Shown: positions 1 to 8,458 of the stretch, piece by piece | Layout of the letters: every line of letters begins with the position of its first letter | Position numbering within the stretch: position 1 is the first letter of the stretch | NCBI GenBank assembly: GCA_021811185.1 | Contig: JAJZPL010000023.1 | Coordinates: 1 to 50,605, forward strand | Direction of reading: 5' to 3' | From: a bacterium | GTDB lineage: Bacteria; Elusimicrobiota; Elusimicrobia; Elusimicrobiales; UBA9959 | Length of the DNA stretch: 50,605 nt | Notes under the pieces: model-generated | What the model was told of the DNA's origin: nothing | Databases searched by the model: none | What the model saw: the letters and a program-made list of their open reading frames with translations, nothing else | Position numbers and translations under genes: made by a program

Positions 1-121
1 CCGAGCCCGCGAGCGGCTTCTCGCGGATAAGATCAGCAATACAATGTTTTCAGGATCGGATGAACTGTACGATGTAGACGGAGCAAAAGTTCATCCGAAT
101 GTAATGATGTGCACCCGTCTG

Positions 122-158
122 GCGGCCCGGCCCGCAGCGGGCGGGGCCGCTGGTTTTT
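122..158 (+). terminator. Rho-independent terminator at the left edge
   Basis: GCGGCCC pairs with GGGCCGC around a second GC-rich stem with one mismatch, followed by five T at 154-158. It would end a + strand transcript entering from the left. The first 120 bases have no gene I can identify: frame 1 stops at 28-30, frame 3 stops near 76, and frame 2 stays open through the terminator, so any gene reaching in from the left is unidentifiable. Confidence 0.6.
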
Positions 159-186
159 CTGGTTTCTGCATTTGTTTAGTGTCCTC

Positions 187-1056
187 TTAAACTTTATCTT
201 CCGGCTTAAGACCTTTCTTTCCCAGCCGCTTAGAACCCTTCATGATCTGCTTGTCGGCAGTGTTAAGGCGGCGCTCAAGTTTCTTTATGTCTTCTTCAGG
301 AGGCAGAGCTTCCGGGGCTATGCCGCTTTTCCCGAGCAAAGCCCGCACATCTCTATTGTTCTTTATATGTTCCTGTGTTATTTGTGCCTCTCCATTGAGC
401 TTTTTCTCTTTGGTGTTGAAGTTAGTGATTTCAGTGGCGAAGTCCTTGGCCTTTATGGTTATTGTGGGCAGGAAATCTGCGAGCGGCCTGTTTTCTGGAA
501 TACCCATCTTCTTTTTCATCTCTATCGTGGTATTTCCGCCGAAAAGAGCATGGTCGCCTTTGCTGCGTATTCTGCCGAAGCCTTGGTCGTCGACGCCGTG
601 CTGGTAGAGGGTCTTTGATAGTTCTGTTTCTGTTTCGGTAAGTTTCTTCCTGGCGATGAGCCTTTCGGCTAGTGCTATGCGTTCTTCAAGTAATTCCTGT
701 TTGCGTGTCTGAATGGCAAAATAACTTTGTGCAAAAGCTATTGGTCCTTTTCTGGAATCGCCGTTCTGCGCTATAAGGTAGCAGGCATAACGGGTAAGCA
801 TTATGTCGTCTATTTCTCTTTGAGTCCCGGAACCAATATCTACCTTTTTGTTGACGGCAACAAAATGGTCGCCTAAGGGCTGGTGCGAGTTAAAGCAAGC
901 CAACTTCGCTTTTTCAATGACCTGGGAGAAGTTTTCCCACTTTGAGTAGCCTAATAGGGTTTGAATATCTCTCGCCATCCAATACTCTACGCCATCCTGC
1001 TCGTTGGCAGAACCCTCAAATCTTTTGTTCAATTCAACTATCAATTGCTTATCCAT
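187..1056 (-). CDS. dinD: DNA damage-inducible protein D (DinD family)
   Basis: A 289-residue protein that resembles the DinD family along its length. The N-terminal part (about residues 20-70, with YWMARDIQ and LLGYSKWENF) looks like the Bro-N type domain found in DinD and phage antirepressors. It is followed by the LTRYACYLIAQNGD segment typical of this superfamily, and the C-terminal third is Lys/Glu-rich and probably helical. E. coli DinD is a LexA-regulated protein reported to modulate RecA; whether this copy does the same is inference. The start at 1056 is supported by a GGAGA Shine-Dalgarno about 8 nt upstream. The 5' leader holds a perfect 12-bp palindrome and a promoter with a dyad motif shared with the rhuM-like gene at 4.2-5.2 kb. 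The neighbours are decayed accessory genes, but this ORF is intact. Confidence 0.85.
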   Translation of the reverse strand: MDKQLIVELNKRFEGSANEQDGVEYWMARDIQTLLGYSKWENFSQVIEKAKLACFNSHQPLGDHFVAVNKKVDIGSGTQREIDDIMLTRYACYLIAQNGDSRKGPIAFAQSYFAIQTRKQELLEERIALAERLIARKKLTETETELSKTLYQHGVDDQGFGRIRSKGDHALFGGNTTIEMKKKMGIPENRPLADFLPTITIKAKDFATEITNFNTKEKKLNGEAQITQEHIKNNRDVRALLGKSGIAPEALPPEEDIKKLERRLNTADKQIMKGSKRLGKKGLKPEDKV

Positions 1057-1076
1057 AAGAGGTCTCCGTTCTTTGG

Positions 1077-1104
1077 ACCATTTTCCTGGCGTCAGGAAAA
1101 TGGT
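1077..1104. promoter_or_regulatory. Perfect 12-bp palindrome in the dinD leader
   Basis: ACCATTTTCCTG, a 4-base spacer gcgt, then its exact reverse complement. It lies 20 bp upstream of the dinD start, between the predicted promoter and the ribosome-binding site. It could be an operator or an RNA hairpin that controls translation; no T-run follows it in the dinD direction, so it is not a terminator. Confidence 0.6.
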
Positions 1105-1147
1105 TCCGGGTTAGATAGTGTGCAACTTAGATGGAGTCATCATGGAT

Positions 1148-1185
1148 ATTATAGAACATCAACCCGACAAGGGTGTGACGGGTTG
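1148..1185 (-). promoter_or_regulatory. dinD promoter -10 and dyad operator-like motif
   Basis: On the minus strand a TATAAT hexamer sits at 1153-1148. Just upstream, at 1160-1185, is CAACCCG-N12-CGGGTTG, a dyad with arms 19 bp apart. A near copy (21 of 26 positions by hand alignment) lies upstream of the rhuM-like gene at 5294-5319. No good -35 hexamer sits 16-18 bp from the -10, so the promoter may depend on an activator or be controlled by a repressor at the dyad. Confidence 0.45.
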
Positions 1186-1228
1186 GAAGCGGTTGCGGTT
1201 CCTTACTGGGGCGACACATAATTACCAG

Positions 1229-1273
1229 AAAAGCCCGCCAGGGCGGGCGAACAGCGAGCCTGGGCGGGTTTTT
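1229..1273. terminator. Bidirectional terminator between the helicase gene and dinD
   Basis: A GC-rich stem built from CCCGCC..AGG and CCT..GGGCGGG has an A-run on one side and a T-run on the other. On the minus strand the inner GCCCGC/GCGGGC hairpin is followed by TTTT, so it can end the transcript of the primase-helicase gene before dinD. Confidence 0.55.
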
Positions 1274-1746
1274 AATAAACCAAGGTGCCCCCGTTTAAAT
1301 TCTTTCCCCCGGTGGCCATAATTTAAAAATAAGAAAAAAATAAATGCGGGGATGTACGGGCCGCTGTTGCGGAACCGGGGGTGGAGCGCAGCGACACCGC
1401 AGTGCAGTGCGGGGCTGCGGCTTCTCGCGGTGTCATCGCGCGATCTAGGCGCTGGATCTATAGAGATTTTTTAGGAACCGATACAGAGTAAGGCGGAATC
1501 GTCCCCAGAGTTCATCCGAAAGTGATAATACAGACTGTCTTATGCGAGCCGGATTTTTGTTTATTGGGGAAATCGGTCATATGAATACGATCTATGGAAA
1601 ATAGTGCGGTCATCTACTATACTATACATGAAACCTGCATCCGAACTGTCACCTTATGGTGCGCGTGCCCGCGAGGGCTAGGATACGGGTTTCTATTTTT
1701 GAACTATCGAGGATTCCTCGGCAATTGCCGGATGCTCCTCATTCAC
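1274..1746. other. Intergenic region, 470 bp, no gene seen
   Basis: No convincing ORF or tRNA. It starts AT-rich (1320-1345) and then has a GC-rich structured patch at 1391-1437, with GACACCGC at 1393-1400 inverted as GCGGTGTC at 1427-1434. Two short words recur from the left edge: a 14-mer at 13-26 and 1417-1430, and an 11-mer at 89-99 and 1510-1520. This may be remnant mobile DNA. Confidence 0.4.
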
Positions 1747-4145
1747 TTATATTCCTGGTAAGAATTGTTCGCCTTCGGTTACAACAGTATAGCCGAGCAT
1801 CTTGTATGTCTTCAGTCGCTTGCGGTGCATGTTCGCCAGAACGGGCACGCCGGCATCCACGTAATCGTATATCACCACATTCGTTTTGTCGGCGTACCGC
1901 CTGTGCAGGCGGCCTGCGTACTGCACTATTCTGCCCTTGAATGAGGCAGGCATGGTCAGCATCAGTGTGTCCAGGCGCGGTTCGTCAAACCCCTCGCCGA
2001 TATAGGAACCTGTGGCCAGTATCGCCTTGCGGCAATTATCGGGGAAGCTCTTCAGTTCTTCAAAAACTTCACGGCGCCTTTTCTGGCGCATGCCGCCATA
2101 TAGAACCACCAAGTGGTCTAATTTGTCTTTGAGAAGGCTCTCGAAAATGGCCAGGTGTTCGCGCCGTTCCGTCAGTATCAGCGGGAAGCGGCCGGCGTCT
2201 AGTACGTCGCAAATATCCTTCAATATCAGCGTGTTGCGCTGTTCGTCGGATGTCACTTTGGGCCAAAGCTCGTAGATCTTGGAGTTATCGTTCCACTCCG
2301 CGGTAAAGTCCGTGCGCCTGGCGATCACCTTGGAGTTCGGCGCGCAGGCAAGCGAGTCCTTGTCTTTTACTCGGTGGACAATGGGACCGCATTGCATGTG
2401 GACGATGGGTTGGTGGCCGTCGCGCCTATAGGGCGTGGCGGTCAGCCCGAGGATGTATTTCGCCTTGGCCTGGTTCAGCACTTTTTCAAAAGAGAACGCC
2501 GCGGCGTGATGGCATTCGTCCATTATCACGAGGCCATATTCCGCTACGCGGTCGTCGGCGCCTTCTTCGCGTTCCAGGCTAGAGACCATGGCGATATTTA
2601 TGCGCCCGGTCGCCTTGTCTTTTCCCCCGCCGATCAGGCCGATCTCTTTCTTGTCGATTCCAAGAAGGGATGAAAGCTGCAAACGCCATTGCTGCATCAG
2701 CGGCTTACGATGTACAAGAATGAGGGTGCTGCGCTTTCTGGCGGCCAATACCGCTATGGCCATGACCGTCTTGCCGGAGCCGGGCGGCGCGGAGAGTATC
2801 CCTAAGTCCGCGGCCAGGATGTCTTTAAGGGCCGCCTGCTGACTTGGTTCAGAGTGCCGAGAAAGCTGATATTCAGTTCCGTGCCGGGGAACCGCTTATC
2901 CTCAACGGTGAGTTTTATTCCGTAATCTGCTAGGGTGGTTTTTAAATCTTCCAGGCAGCCGCGTGGCAGAGAAAGCCAGCCGGCGTCCAGTTCGGCGCAG
3001 CAGATTATGCGCGGGGTGGCGTGCGTGGAGAAGCGTTGCTTCTGCTTCTTGTAAAAATCCGGGTTGTGGAACGCCGCCAAGTGCTTCAGTTGGTTTATCA
3101 GCGCCGACGGGAGGTTCTCTGTTTTTATGTAAACCCTGTTTGAAAGCACCGCCTCCACTGAGGCGGGCAAGTCTTCCGAGTTTACATTGAACCTCTTTTT
3201 GCCGGACGGCGGACGGGACCAGGGCTCGTCTTCCTCTTCGAGCGGTGTCCGCCGGGCGGGGATCTTTCCCCCGGTACTTTCAAGCTCTCCTACGATAGTT
3301 TCTGTTTCGCCGCGGGACAGTTTCTTTGTAGAGCCCAGGTACGACCACTGGTTGGCATAGGGCGTGCCGGACTCATTGATGAAGACGCTGTTGCCGGCCT
3401 GTCTGGCTGTTTTTTGCAGCGGCAGGGCGATAAGATTCCCGAAGCCGCCCTGCGGCATGGTGTCCTGATTCGGAAAAAGCCGGTCGTAGCTTTTTACTTC
3501 CAACTGGCAGTATCTCGTCATGGTCTTGGAGATAAGGCCGGTTCCGAGCCGTCTAGCGAGCGAGGCGGGGATTTCTTCGCTGAAAAATATCCAGACATGT
3601 CCGCCGTTGCCGGAGCGCGAGCGCTCTACCGCGGCCGGGATCTTTTCCAGGGCGCAGGTCTCACGGATAGCCGCGATGTCCTTTGTCCAACTGTCGCCGT
3701 CGAAGTCCATTGCCAGAAAATAACAGGCGTCGTTCCCAAGCAGCGGGTAAATCCCGGCCGTAAGCTGGCCATCCAGGTGGCGGCCTACGACGCTCTCGTC
3801 GAGGCGCAGCAGCTCCCTGTTGCCGCATTCCGAGCATTTCTTCTCCGGCTTACGGCAGAAAGCTCTATCCCATTCATGTTTGCAGGCCGGGCTGTAACCG
3901 CTTTTGCCCGCGCGGTTCTCCCAGCGGCGGGCATAAAGGTCCTCGCGGCCGCGGAAGTAACTGCGGAACAGCGCGATCTTGTCCTCGGGTGTAAGCCGAG
4001 GGACTGCCGTGTTATCTGCCTGGTGTTTTGCGGGGGTGGAAAGCTTTAAAAGATACTGGCGCTTAAGTTCGGCCAAGGCCGAGATCTGTGAGTCTATTCG
4101 TGCTATCTCTTCCGTGAGATCTTCTTTTTCGGACGGTTCTTGCAT
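1747..4145 (-). pseudogene. Primase-helicase (TOTE-type), split by a one-base frameshift
   Basis: Two adjacent ORFs make up one protein of about 800 residues. The upstream part (447 codons, 4145-2802) is an archaeo-eukaryotic primase-like module: a Cys-rich patch around residues 88-107, the hhDhD motif as MDFDGD (D147, D149), and RSRSGNGGHVW with H183. The downstream part is a superfamily 2 helicase: Walker A APPGSGKT is encoded at about 2776-2799, just before the first Met at 2763, followed by DECHH, a LTATPYRRDG motif and a C-terminal helicase motif VI QYAGRLHRR. The frames join at about 2850/2851 (GTL to EPSQQAAL) if one base is restored, and the helicase half has no start codon of its own upstream of Walker A. 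No slippery heptamer is visible, so this looks like an indel or sequencing error rather than programmed shifting. Proteins with this architecture are assigned to TOTE biological-conflict systems; function here is inferred from the family. Confidence 0.8.
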
Positions 4146-4219
4146 TGTTGTGCCGGTTATATCTTTTCCAGGATCCGTATCGCTTTGTTGGCGTCAACAA
4201 AATGATCCCAGAATGCGGC

Positions 4220-5224
4220 TCACTCTTCTTTTTGCCGCTTTTTTTTCTTTGCCTCTAATTCTTTTACAGCAAGGTCGAAGTCCGAGACCATTCTCTTGTC
4301 GTGTTCTTTGCGGTACTTATCAAATTCAAGTTCAGCTTTTTGTGCCGCAACCTCGGCGCTGACGGTGCCGGCATTGGTCAGGATCTCTCTTTCGCTGATT
4401 TTAAGGAACTCGTCAAGCTTGGTTATCCAGTCTTTCATCTTCATCAGGCGGCCGTTCGTGGCCTGCAATTAGGCAAAATCCAGATACAGGGAGACTATCA
4501 GATTAAGCTGGTTAAGTTCTTTCTCGGTCAGATAATTCTTGGCTGTCTTCGCGTCCTGTTGCGTTATGTAGTTGCCTTTGAAGTTGACCAGGCCCATCAG
4601 CGGCTTTGTGCCGTCCGCGCGCTTCGCTATCATCTCGGCGGCGGTCTGGCCGTGTACGGCGTAGTGCATTTTGTTCTGCACCGTGGCAAAGAATTCGCCG
4701 GTCAGTTTGTCGTCTTTGCGGTAATCGATGCTGGTGGCGTAAATATCAGTGACTTTTTGATAAAAGTTTCGCTCGCTGCTGCGTATGTCGCGGATGCGCT
4801 ACAGAAGTTCCTGAAAGTAGCGCGCCTTCTGGCCTCCCTGCTTGGGGCGTTCGTCGTCCAGGGTAAAGCCTTTGATTATATATTCCTTCAGCCGCTGGGT
4901 AGCCCAGATTCTGAATTGGGTGCCCCGCTGCGACTTTACCCGGTAGCCGACAGAAATAATAACGTCAAGGTTATAGAAATTGGTGGGTTTGGTGGAAAAT
5001 TCGGAATTTCCGAATTTTCTCAGGGTAAGGGATTCTTCTAGTTCTTTTTCTTCGTAAATGTTCTTAATGTGTTCGTTTATTGTGGACTTTGCTTTTTCAA
5101 ATAGTTCAGCCATCTGGTCTTGGGTTAGCCAGACGGTTTCATTTTCCAGGAGTACGTCCAGGCGTGTTTTTCCGTCTTCCGCTTGGTAAATTAGAAAATG
5201 TGATGGATTCTCTTTGTTTCCCAT
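4220..5224 (-). pseudogene. RhuM-family protein gene with in-frame stop codons
   Basis: Three pieces in one reading frame rebuild a RhuM-family protein of about 334 residues: 5224-4799, 4681-4469 and 4468-4220. The N-terminal part has ENETVWLTQDQMAELFEKAK and IISVGYRVKSQRGTQFRIWAT, hallmarks of the family. The middle has RDIRSSERNFYQKV and the C-terminal part has MKDWITKLDEFL. The breaks are TAG at 4799-4801 and TAA at 4469-4471; both fit single-base changes from Glu or Gln codons. After the TGA at 4220-4222 the same frame runs 20 more codons to a TAA at 4157-4159, possibly a third interrupted segment. The start at 5224 is chosen because AAGGAGG lies 7-8 nt upstream; the ORF opens further, to 5317. 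RhuM proteins sit in pathogenicity and defence islands and their role is poorly known. Confidence 0.8.
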
Positions 5225-5255
5225 AGTAAATTCCTCCTTGCCGGGGGATGTTTGG

Positions 5256-5319
5256 ATATTATCCCTTTTCCTGCTATGCAAAGTATAGCAGGCCAACCCG
5301 TCAACGGTGTGTCGCATTG
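5256..5319 (-). promoter_or_regulatory. rhuM-like promoter with two inverted repeats
   Basis: On the minus strand a TAATAT (5261-5256) is a candidate -10 upstream of the rhuM-like start. Immediately upstream is CCTGCTAT-N7-ATAGCAGG (5270-5292), an exact 8-bp inverted repeat. At 5294-5319 lies CAACCCG-N12-CGCATTG, a near copy of the dyad at dinD. A TATACT lies 11 bp from a TTGACG, too close for a normal -35/-10 pair. This looks like a regulated promoter with at least one repressor site. Confidence 0.5.
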
Positions 5320-5498
5320 CAAAAAGGTGGTTTTTGCGGTTTTTAGTTGGAATTGTGCAAGCTAAGGCTGGCGTAGAAGCCTATCTGCTTTTTGTCTTTT
5401 ACCAATGAAGAACCTGATTATCAGTCAGTAGTTTAACACTTTTTTCGTAACCTGCGCGAAGTCCGGCCTTTTCAAGAACTCTGCGTAACCATTACTGG
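5320..5498. other. Intergenic region without a recognised gene
   Basis: Between the rhuM-like promoter and the terminator of the oxidoreductase gene I see no ORF, RNA gene or clear repeat. Base composition is lower in GC than in the flanking genes, as in the rest of the island. Confidence 0.4.
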
Positions 5499-5552
5499 GA
5501 AAACAAGGGACGCGCCTGCGGCCTTCGCGTGAGGCGAAGGAGGCGCGTCCCC
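5499..5552 (-). terminator. Terminator of the MDR oxidoreductase gene
   Basis: GGGACGCGCC pairs with GGCGCGTCCC, with an inner CCTTCGC/GCGAAGG stem. In the minus direction the stem is followed by TTGTTTT. It lies 31 bp past the stop at 5583 and also separates the accessory island from the chromosomal genes to the right. Confidence 0.75.
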
Positions 5553-5582
5553 TGTTGAGCCCTTGTCCGGGGGCCGGGCTTG

Positions 5583-6560
5583 CTACGCGTTCGGGTGCAG
5601 GACTATCTTGCCCAGGAAGTGCGTGCCCAGGGCGCGCTGCGCCTCGGCCGCCTGGTCAAGCGCGAACGTGCGGGCCACGTGCACTTCGAACGGGCCGGCC
5701 TCTATCAGGCCGTTGAGCTTTTCTATGGCCTTGGCGTCCGGCATGCCGTCGTAACTCTTCAGCGTTACTCCGGCCGGCGCGGCCGGCGCCGGCTCCACGC
5801 CGTTGGGGCAGGCCGCGCGGCCGCCCTTGCGCAGCACCTGCAGGGCTTTGTCGGCTGCGTCGCCGCCCGCCGTTAGCAGCGCGGCGTCCAGGCCGTTCGG
5901 CGCGAAGTTCTTGGCGGCCGCGTAGATGTCCTCCTTGTGGCCGTCTATCGCCATGTCGGCGCCCAGCTCCTTTGCCAGCGCCGTGCCGTCGGGGCCCGAG
6001 GCCGCCGCCAGCACGCGCGCGCCCATGCGCTTGGCCAACTGCACGGCCAGGTGCCCTATGCCGCCGCTGGCGCCCAGGATCAGCAGCGTTTCGCCGCGCT
6101 GCAGTTTAAGGGTGTCGTCCAGGCCGCGCAGGGCGGTAATGGCGCATTCCGGCATGGCGCCGGCTTGCTCGGTGGTCAGGCCGCCCGGTATGCGCGACAC
6201 CATGTCCTGCTTGATGGCGCAGTACTCGGCGTAGCAGCCGCCCTTCGGGTTCGCCAGCGCGAAGGCGTAAACCCTGTCGCCCTCCTTGAAGCGCGTTACG
6301 CCCTGGCCCACTGCGGCCACGGTGCCGGCGCAGTCGGTGCCGGGCACGTACGGGAAAGTGGGCTTGCCGCCCCACATCTTGGCGAAGCCGCCCTCCACCT
6401 CGAACGGGTCCCACACGCCCACGCCCGCCGTCTCTACGCGGATCAGCACTTCGCCGGGCCCGGCCTCCGGCGTGGCCAGTTCCCGCGCCTTCAGTGTCTC
6501 CGGGCCGCCGAACTTGTCGATAGCGGCCGCTTTCATGGTTTTCTGCATGGTCTTTATCAT
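5583..6560 (-). CDS. NADPH:quinone reductase-like MDR oxidoreductase
   Basis: A 325-residue member of the medium-chain dehydrogenase/reductase superfamily, of the zeta-crystallin/quinone oxidoreductase type. The N-terminal GroES-like half carries GPGEVLIRVETAGVGVWDP and the PGTDCAGTV segment; the Rossmann half has the dinucleotide-binding ILGASGGIGHLAVQLAK. The cysteine and histidine ligands of the catalytic zinc of classical alcohol dehydrogenases are not in place, so it is probably zinc-free and NADPH-dependent. The substrate cannot be read from sequence. It is monocistronic: its own terminator lies downstream and the upstream gene is divergent. The start at 6560 has a GGGGG tract 5-9 nt upstream; starts at Met5 or Met9 are possible. 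Confidence 0.85.
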   Translation of the reverse strand: MIKTMQKTMKAAAIDKFGGPETLKARELATPEAGPGEVLIRVETAGVGVWDPFEVEGGFAKMWGGKPTFPYVPGTDCAGTVAAVGQGVTRFKEGDRVYAFALANPKGGCYAEYCAIKQDMVSRIPGGLTTEQAGAMPECAITALRGLDDTLKLQRGETLLILGASGGIGHLAVQLAKRMGARVLAAASGPDGTALAKELGADMAIDGHKEDIYAAAKNFAPNGLDAALLTAGGDAADKALQVLRKGGRAACPNGVEPAPAAPAGVTLKSYDGMPDAKAIEKLNGLIEAGPFEVHVARTFALDQAAEAQRALGTHFLGKIVLHPNA

Positions 6561-6790
6561 TTTTCCCCCTAGTCTAACCCTCTTGCCCGCGCGAGGCGGG
6601 CTTCGAGGTCAACATACAAAATTGCGCGGGAAAAGGGAAGAATTCCTGGTGCCCGGCAGTTTTATATAATATCCAGGTACGCTTCCCAAGCGTGCATCCC
6701 ATGGACAAGAACTAGGTTTCCGGCCTTACCCCTCAACATCCCCGCTGCCACGCAGCGCGTTCCCATGCCGCATCCTCCATAGGAGGTTTT
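6561..6790 (+). promoter_or_regulatory. Leader of the ABC-F gene: -10 box, hairpin, four-codon ORF
   Basis: A TATAAT at 6665-6670 is a good -10 (the -35 near 6642 is weak). It is followed by a hairpin ACGCTT-CCC-AAGCGT and then by ATGGACAAGAACTAG (6702-6716), a minimal ORF. The ABC-F start follows 75 nt later with a perfect AGGAGG. Leaders with a short ORF control several antibiotic-responsive ABC-F genes; that role here is only a possibility. Confidence 0.4.
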
Positions 6791-8437
6791 ATGACGTCAT
6801 CCAATTCCAGGGTCTTCGCCGCCGCGAGCGGCCTTGCTTACGTCTTCCCGGACGGCGCGCCGCTGTTCGCCGGTCTGGACTTCTCGCTGGAGCGCGGCCT
6901 TACCGGCATAGTCGGGCCGAACGGCACCGGTAAGAGCACGCTGCTCAAGCTGCTCGCCGGCAAGCTGGAGCCCGCCGCCGGCGCGGTTACCGTGTGCGGC
7001 GCCGCCGCGCTGCTGGAGCAGAACGCCTTCGCCCGCGCGGACGGCACCGTGGCGGAGGCGCTGGGCGTGGCGGCCCGGCTGGACGCGCTGGCGCGCATAG
7101 CGGCGGGCGAGACCGCGCCGGAGCTGTTCGCGCTGGCGGACGGGCACTGGGACCTGCGCGAGGCGGTTACCGCGGCCCTGGCGCGGCTGGGCGCCGGGCA
7201 CGTCGGGCTGGACCGCCGGTTCGCCACGCTGAGCGGCGGCGAGGCGGTAAAGACGCGCCTGGCCGGGCTGCTGCTGGCGGAGCCGGACCTCCTGCTGCTG
7301 GACGAGCCCACCAATAACCTGGACGCCGACGGCCGGCGCAGCCTGCTGGAGTTCCTGCGGGGCTGGCGGCGGTGCGCCGTCTTCGTGAGCCACGACCGGG
7401 AGCTGCTCGGCCTGGCGGACAGGATCCTGGAGCTTTCCAACCGCGGGCTGGCGGTTTACGGCGGCAACTACGAGTTCTACGCCGAGGCCAGGAGCGGCGA
7501 GGAGGAGGCCCTGGAGCGCCGCATCACCTCCGCGCGGGAGGAGGTTAAGCGCGAGCGGCGCGAGCTGCGCGAAAGCCTGGAGCGGCAGGCGCACCGCATG
7601 GCGGCGGGCAAACGGCGCGGCCGCAAGGGCGGCATCCCCAAGATCATCCTGGGCGGTCTGAAACGCCAGGCGGAGCGGACCATGGGTAAACTTAAGAACG
7701 CGCACGAGGACATTCTCGCCGGGGCGGCGGAGCGGCTGAAGGCCGCCCGCTCCGGGGTGCGGAAGCGCAACCTCATAAGCGTGGACCTGCCGCTCACCGA
7801 GGTGCCGAAAGGAAAACTGCTGCTGGAGGCCAGGGGCGTGAACTACCGGTACCCGGGCGCGCCAGCGCCCCTGCTCGCGCGCGGGCTGGACCTCCGCCTC
7901 GCCGGGCCGGAGCGCGTGGCGCTGGCCGGCCCCAACGGCTCGGGCAAGAGTACCTTCCTCAGGCTGGCGCTGGCCGCGGCGTCGGGCGCGGCGCCCGCCG
8001 GGCTGACCGGCGAGCTGTCCGTAAGGACGGGGCGGCTGGCCTGCCTGGACCAGCGCCTGGACCTGCTGAGCGACGGCCAGACGCTGCTGCAGAACATCAC
8101 GCGCTTCGCGCCGGAGATGAAGGAGGAGGACCGGCGGCTGAGGCTGGCGCGCTTCCTGTTCCGCGAGGACGACGTGTTCCGCCGGGCGGGGACCTTCAGC
8201 GGCGGGGAGCGGCTGCGGGCCGCGCTGGCCTGCCTGCTGTCCGGGGCGGAGCCCCCCCGGCTGCTTATGCTGGACGAGCCCACCAACAACCTGGACCTGG
8301 ACGGCATAGAACGGCTGGAGAGCGCGCTGGCGAACTACCGGGGCGCGCTGCTGGTGGTCTCGCACGACGAGGAATTCCTGCGGAATATAGGCGCGGAGCG
8401 CAGGCTGGAGCTTCAGCCTTATAAAGGAACGGAGTAG
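6791..8437 (+). CDS. ABC-F family ATPase (duplicated ABC, no membrane domain)
   Basis: A 548-residue soluble protein with two ABC ATPase modules. Module 1 has Walker A GPNGTGKST (42-50), signature LSGGE (147-151) and Walker B LLLLDEPTNNLD (167-178). Module 2 has GPNGSGKST (380-388), FSGGE (469-473) and LMLDEPTNNLD (492-502). A charged, Arg-rich linker (about 235-330) joins them, as in ABC-F proteins where it reaches into the ribosomal E site. These proteins act on stalled ribosomes, and some protect from ribosome-targeting antibiotics. The rather short linker and low similarity to Uup or EttA in the visible motifs leave the subgroup open. The start is set by AGGAGG 6 nt upstream. The gene is very GC-rich even for this window. 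It is convergent with the HD gene, 21 bp apart. Confidence 0.88.
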   Translation: MTSSNSRVFAAASGLAYVFPDGAPLFAGLDFSLERGLTGIVGPNGTGKSTLLKLLAGKLEPAAGAVTVCGAAALLEQNAFARADGTVAEALGVAARLDALARIAAGETAPELFALADGHWDLREAVTAALARLGAGHVGLDRRFATLSGGEAVKTRLAGLLLAEPDLLLLDEPTNNLDADGRRSLLEFLRGWRRCAVFVSHDRELLGLADRILELSNRGLAVYGGNYEFYAEARSGEEEALERRITSAREEVKRERRELRESLERQAHRMAAGKRRGRKGGIPKIILGGLKRQAERTMGKLKNAHEDILAGAAERLKAARSGVRKRNLISVDLPLTEVPKGKLLLEARGVNYRYPGAPAPLLARGLDLRLAGPERVALAGPNGSGKSTFLRLALAAASGAAPAGLTGELSVRTGRLACLDQRLDLLSDGQTLLQNITRFAPEMKEEDRRLRLARFLFREDDVFRRAGTFSGGERLRAALACLLSGAEPPRLLMLDEPTNNLDLDGIERLESALANYRGALLVVSHDEEFLRNIGAERRLELQPYKGTE

Positions 8438-8458
8438 AGCCGGCCGGCGGGGCCGGGC

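Noticed and set aside
109..618. 169-codon + strand frame opposite dinD
   Set aside because: Antisense of a recognised gene, no domain, starts in a terminator.
2840..2860. Programmed -1 frameshift in the primase-helicase gene
   Set aside because: No X-XXY-YYZ heptamer or clear stimulatory hairpin at the junction.
4220..5224. Stop-codon reassignment
   Set aside because: The rhuM-like gene has both TAG and TAA inside, while neighbouring genes end normally at TAA, TAG or TGA.
6797..8365. 522-codon open frame on the minus strand opposite the ABC-F gene
   Set aside because: Low-complexity Arg/Gln/Ala-rich translation with no domain; a usual shadow of a GC-rich gene. The + strand has all ABC-F motifs.
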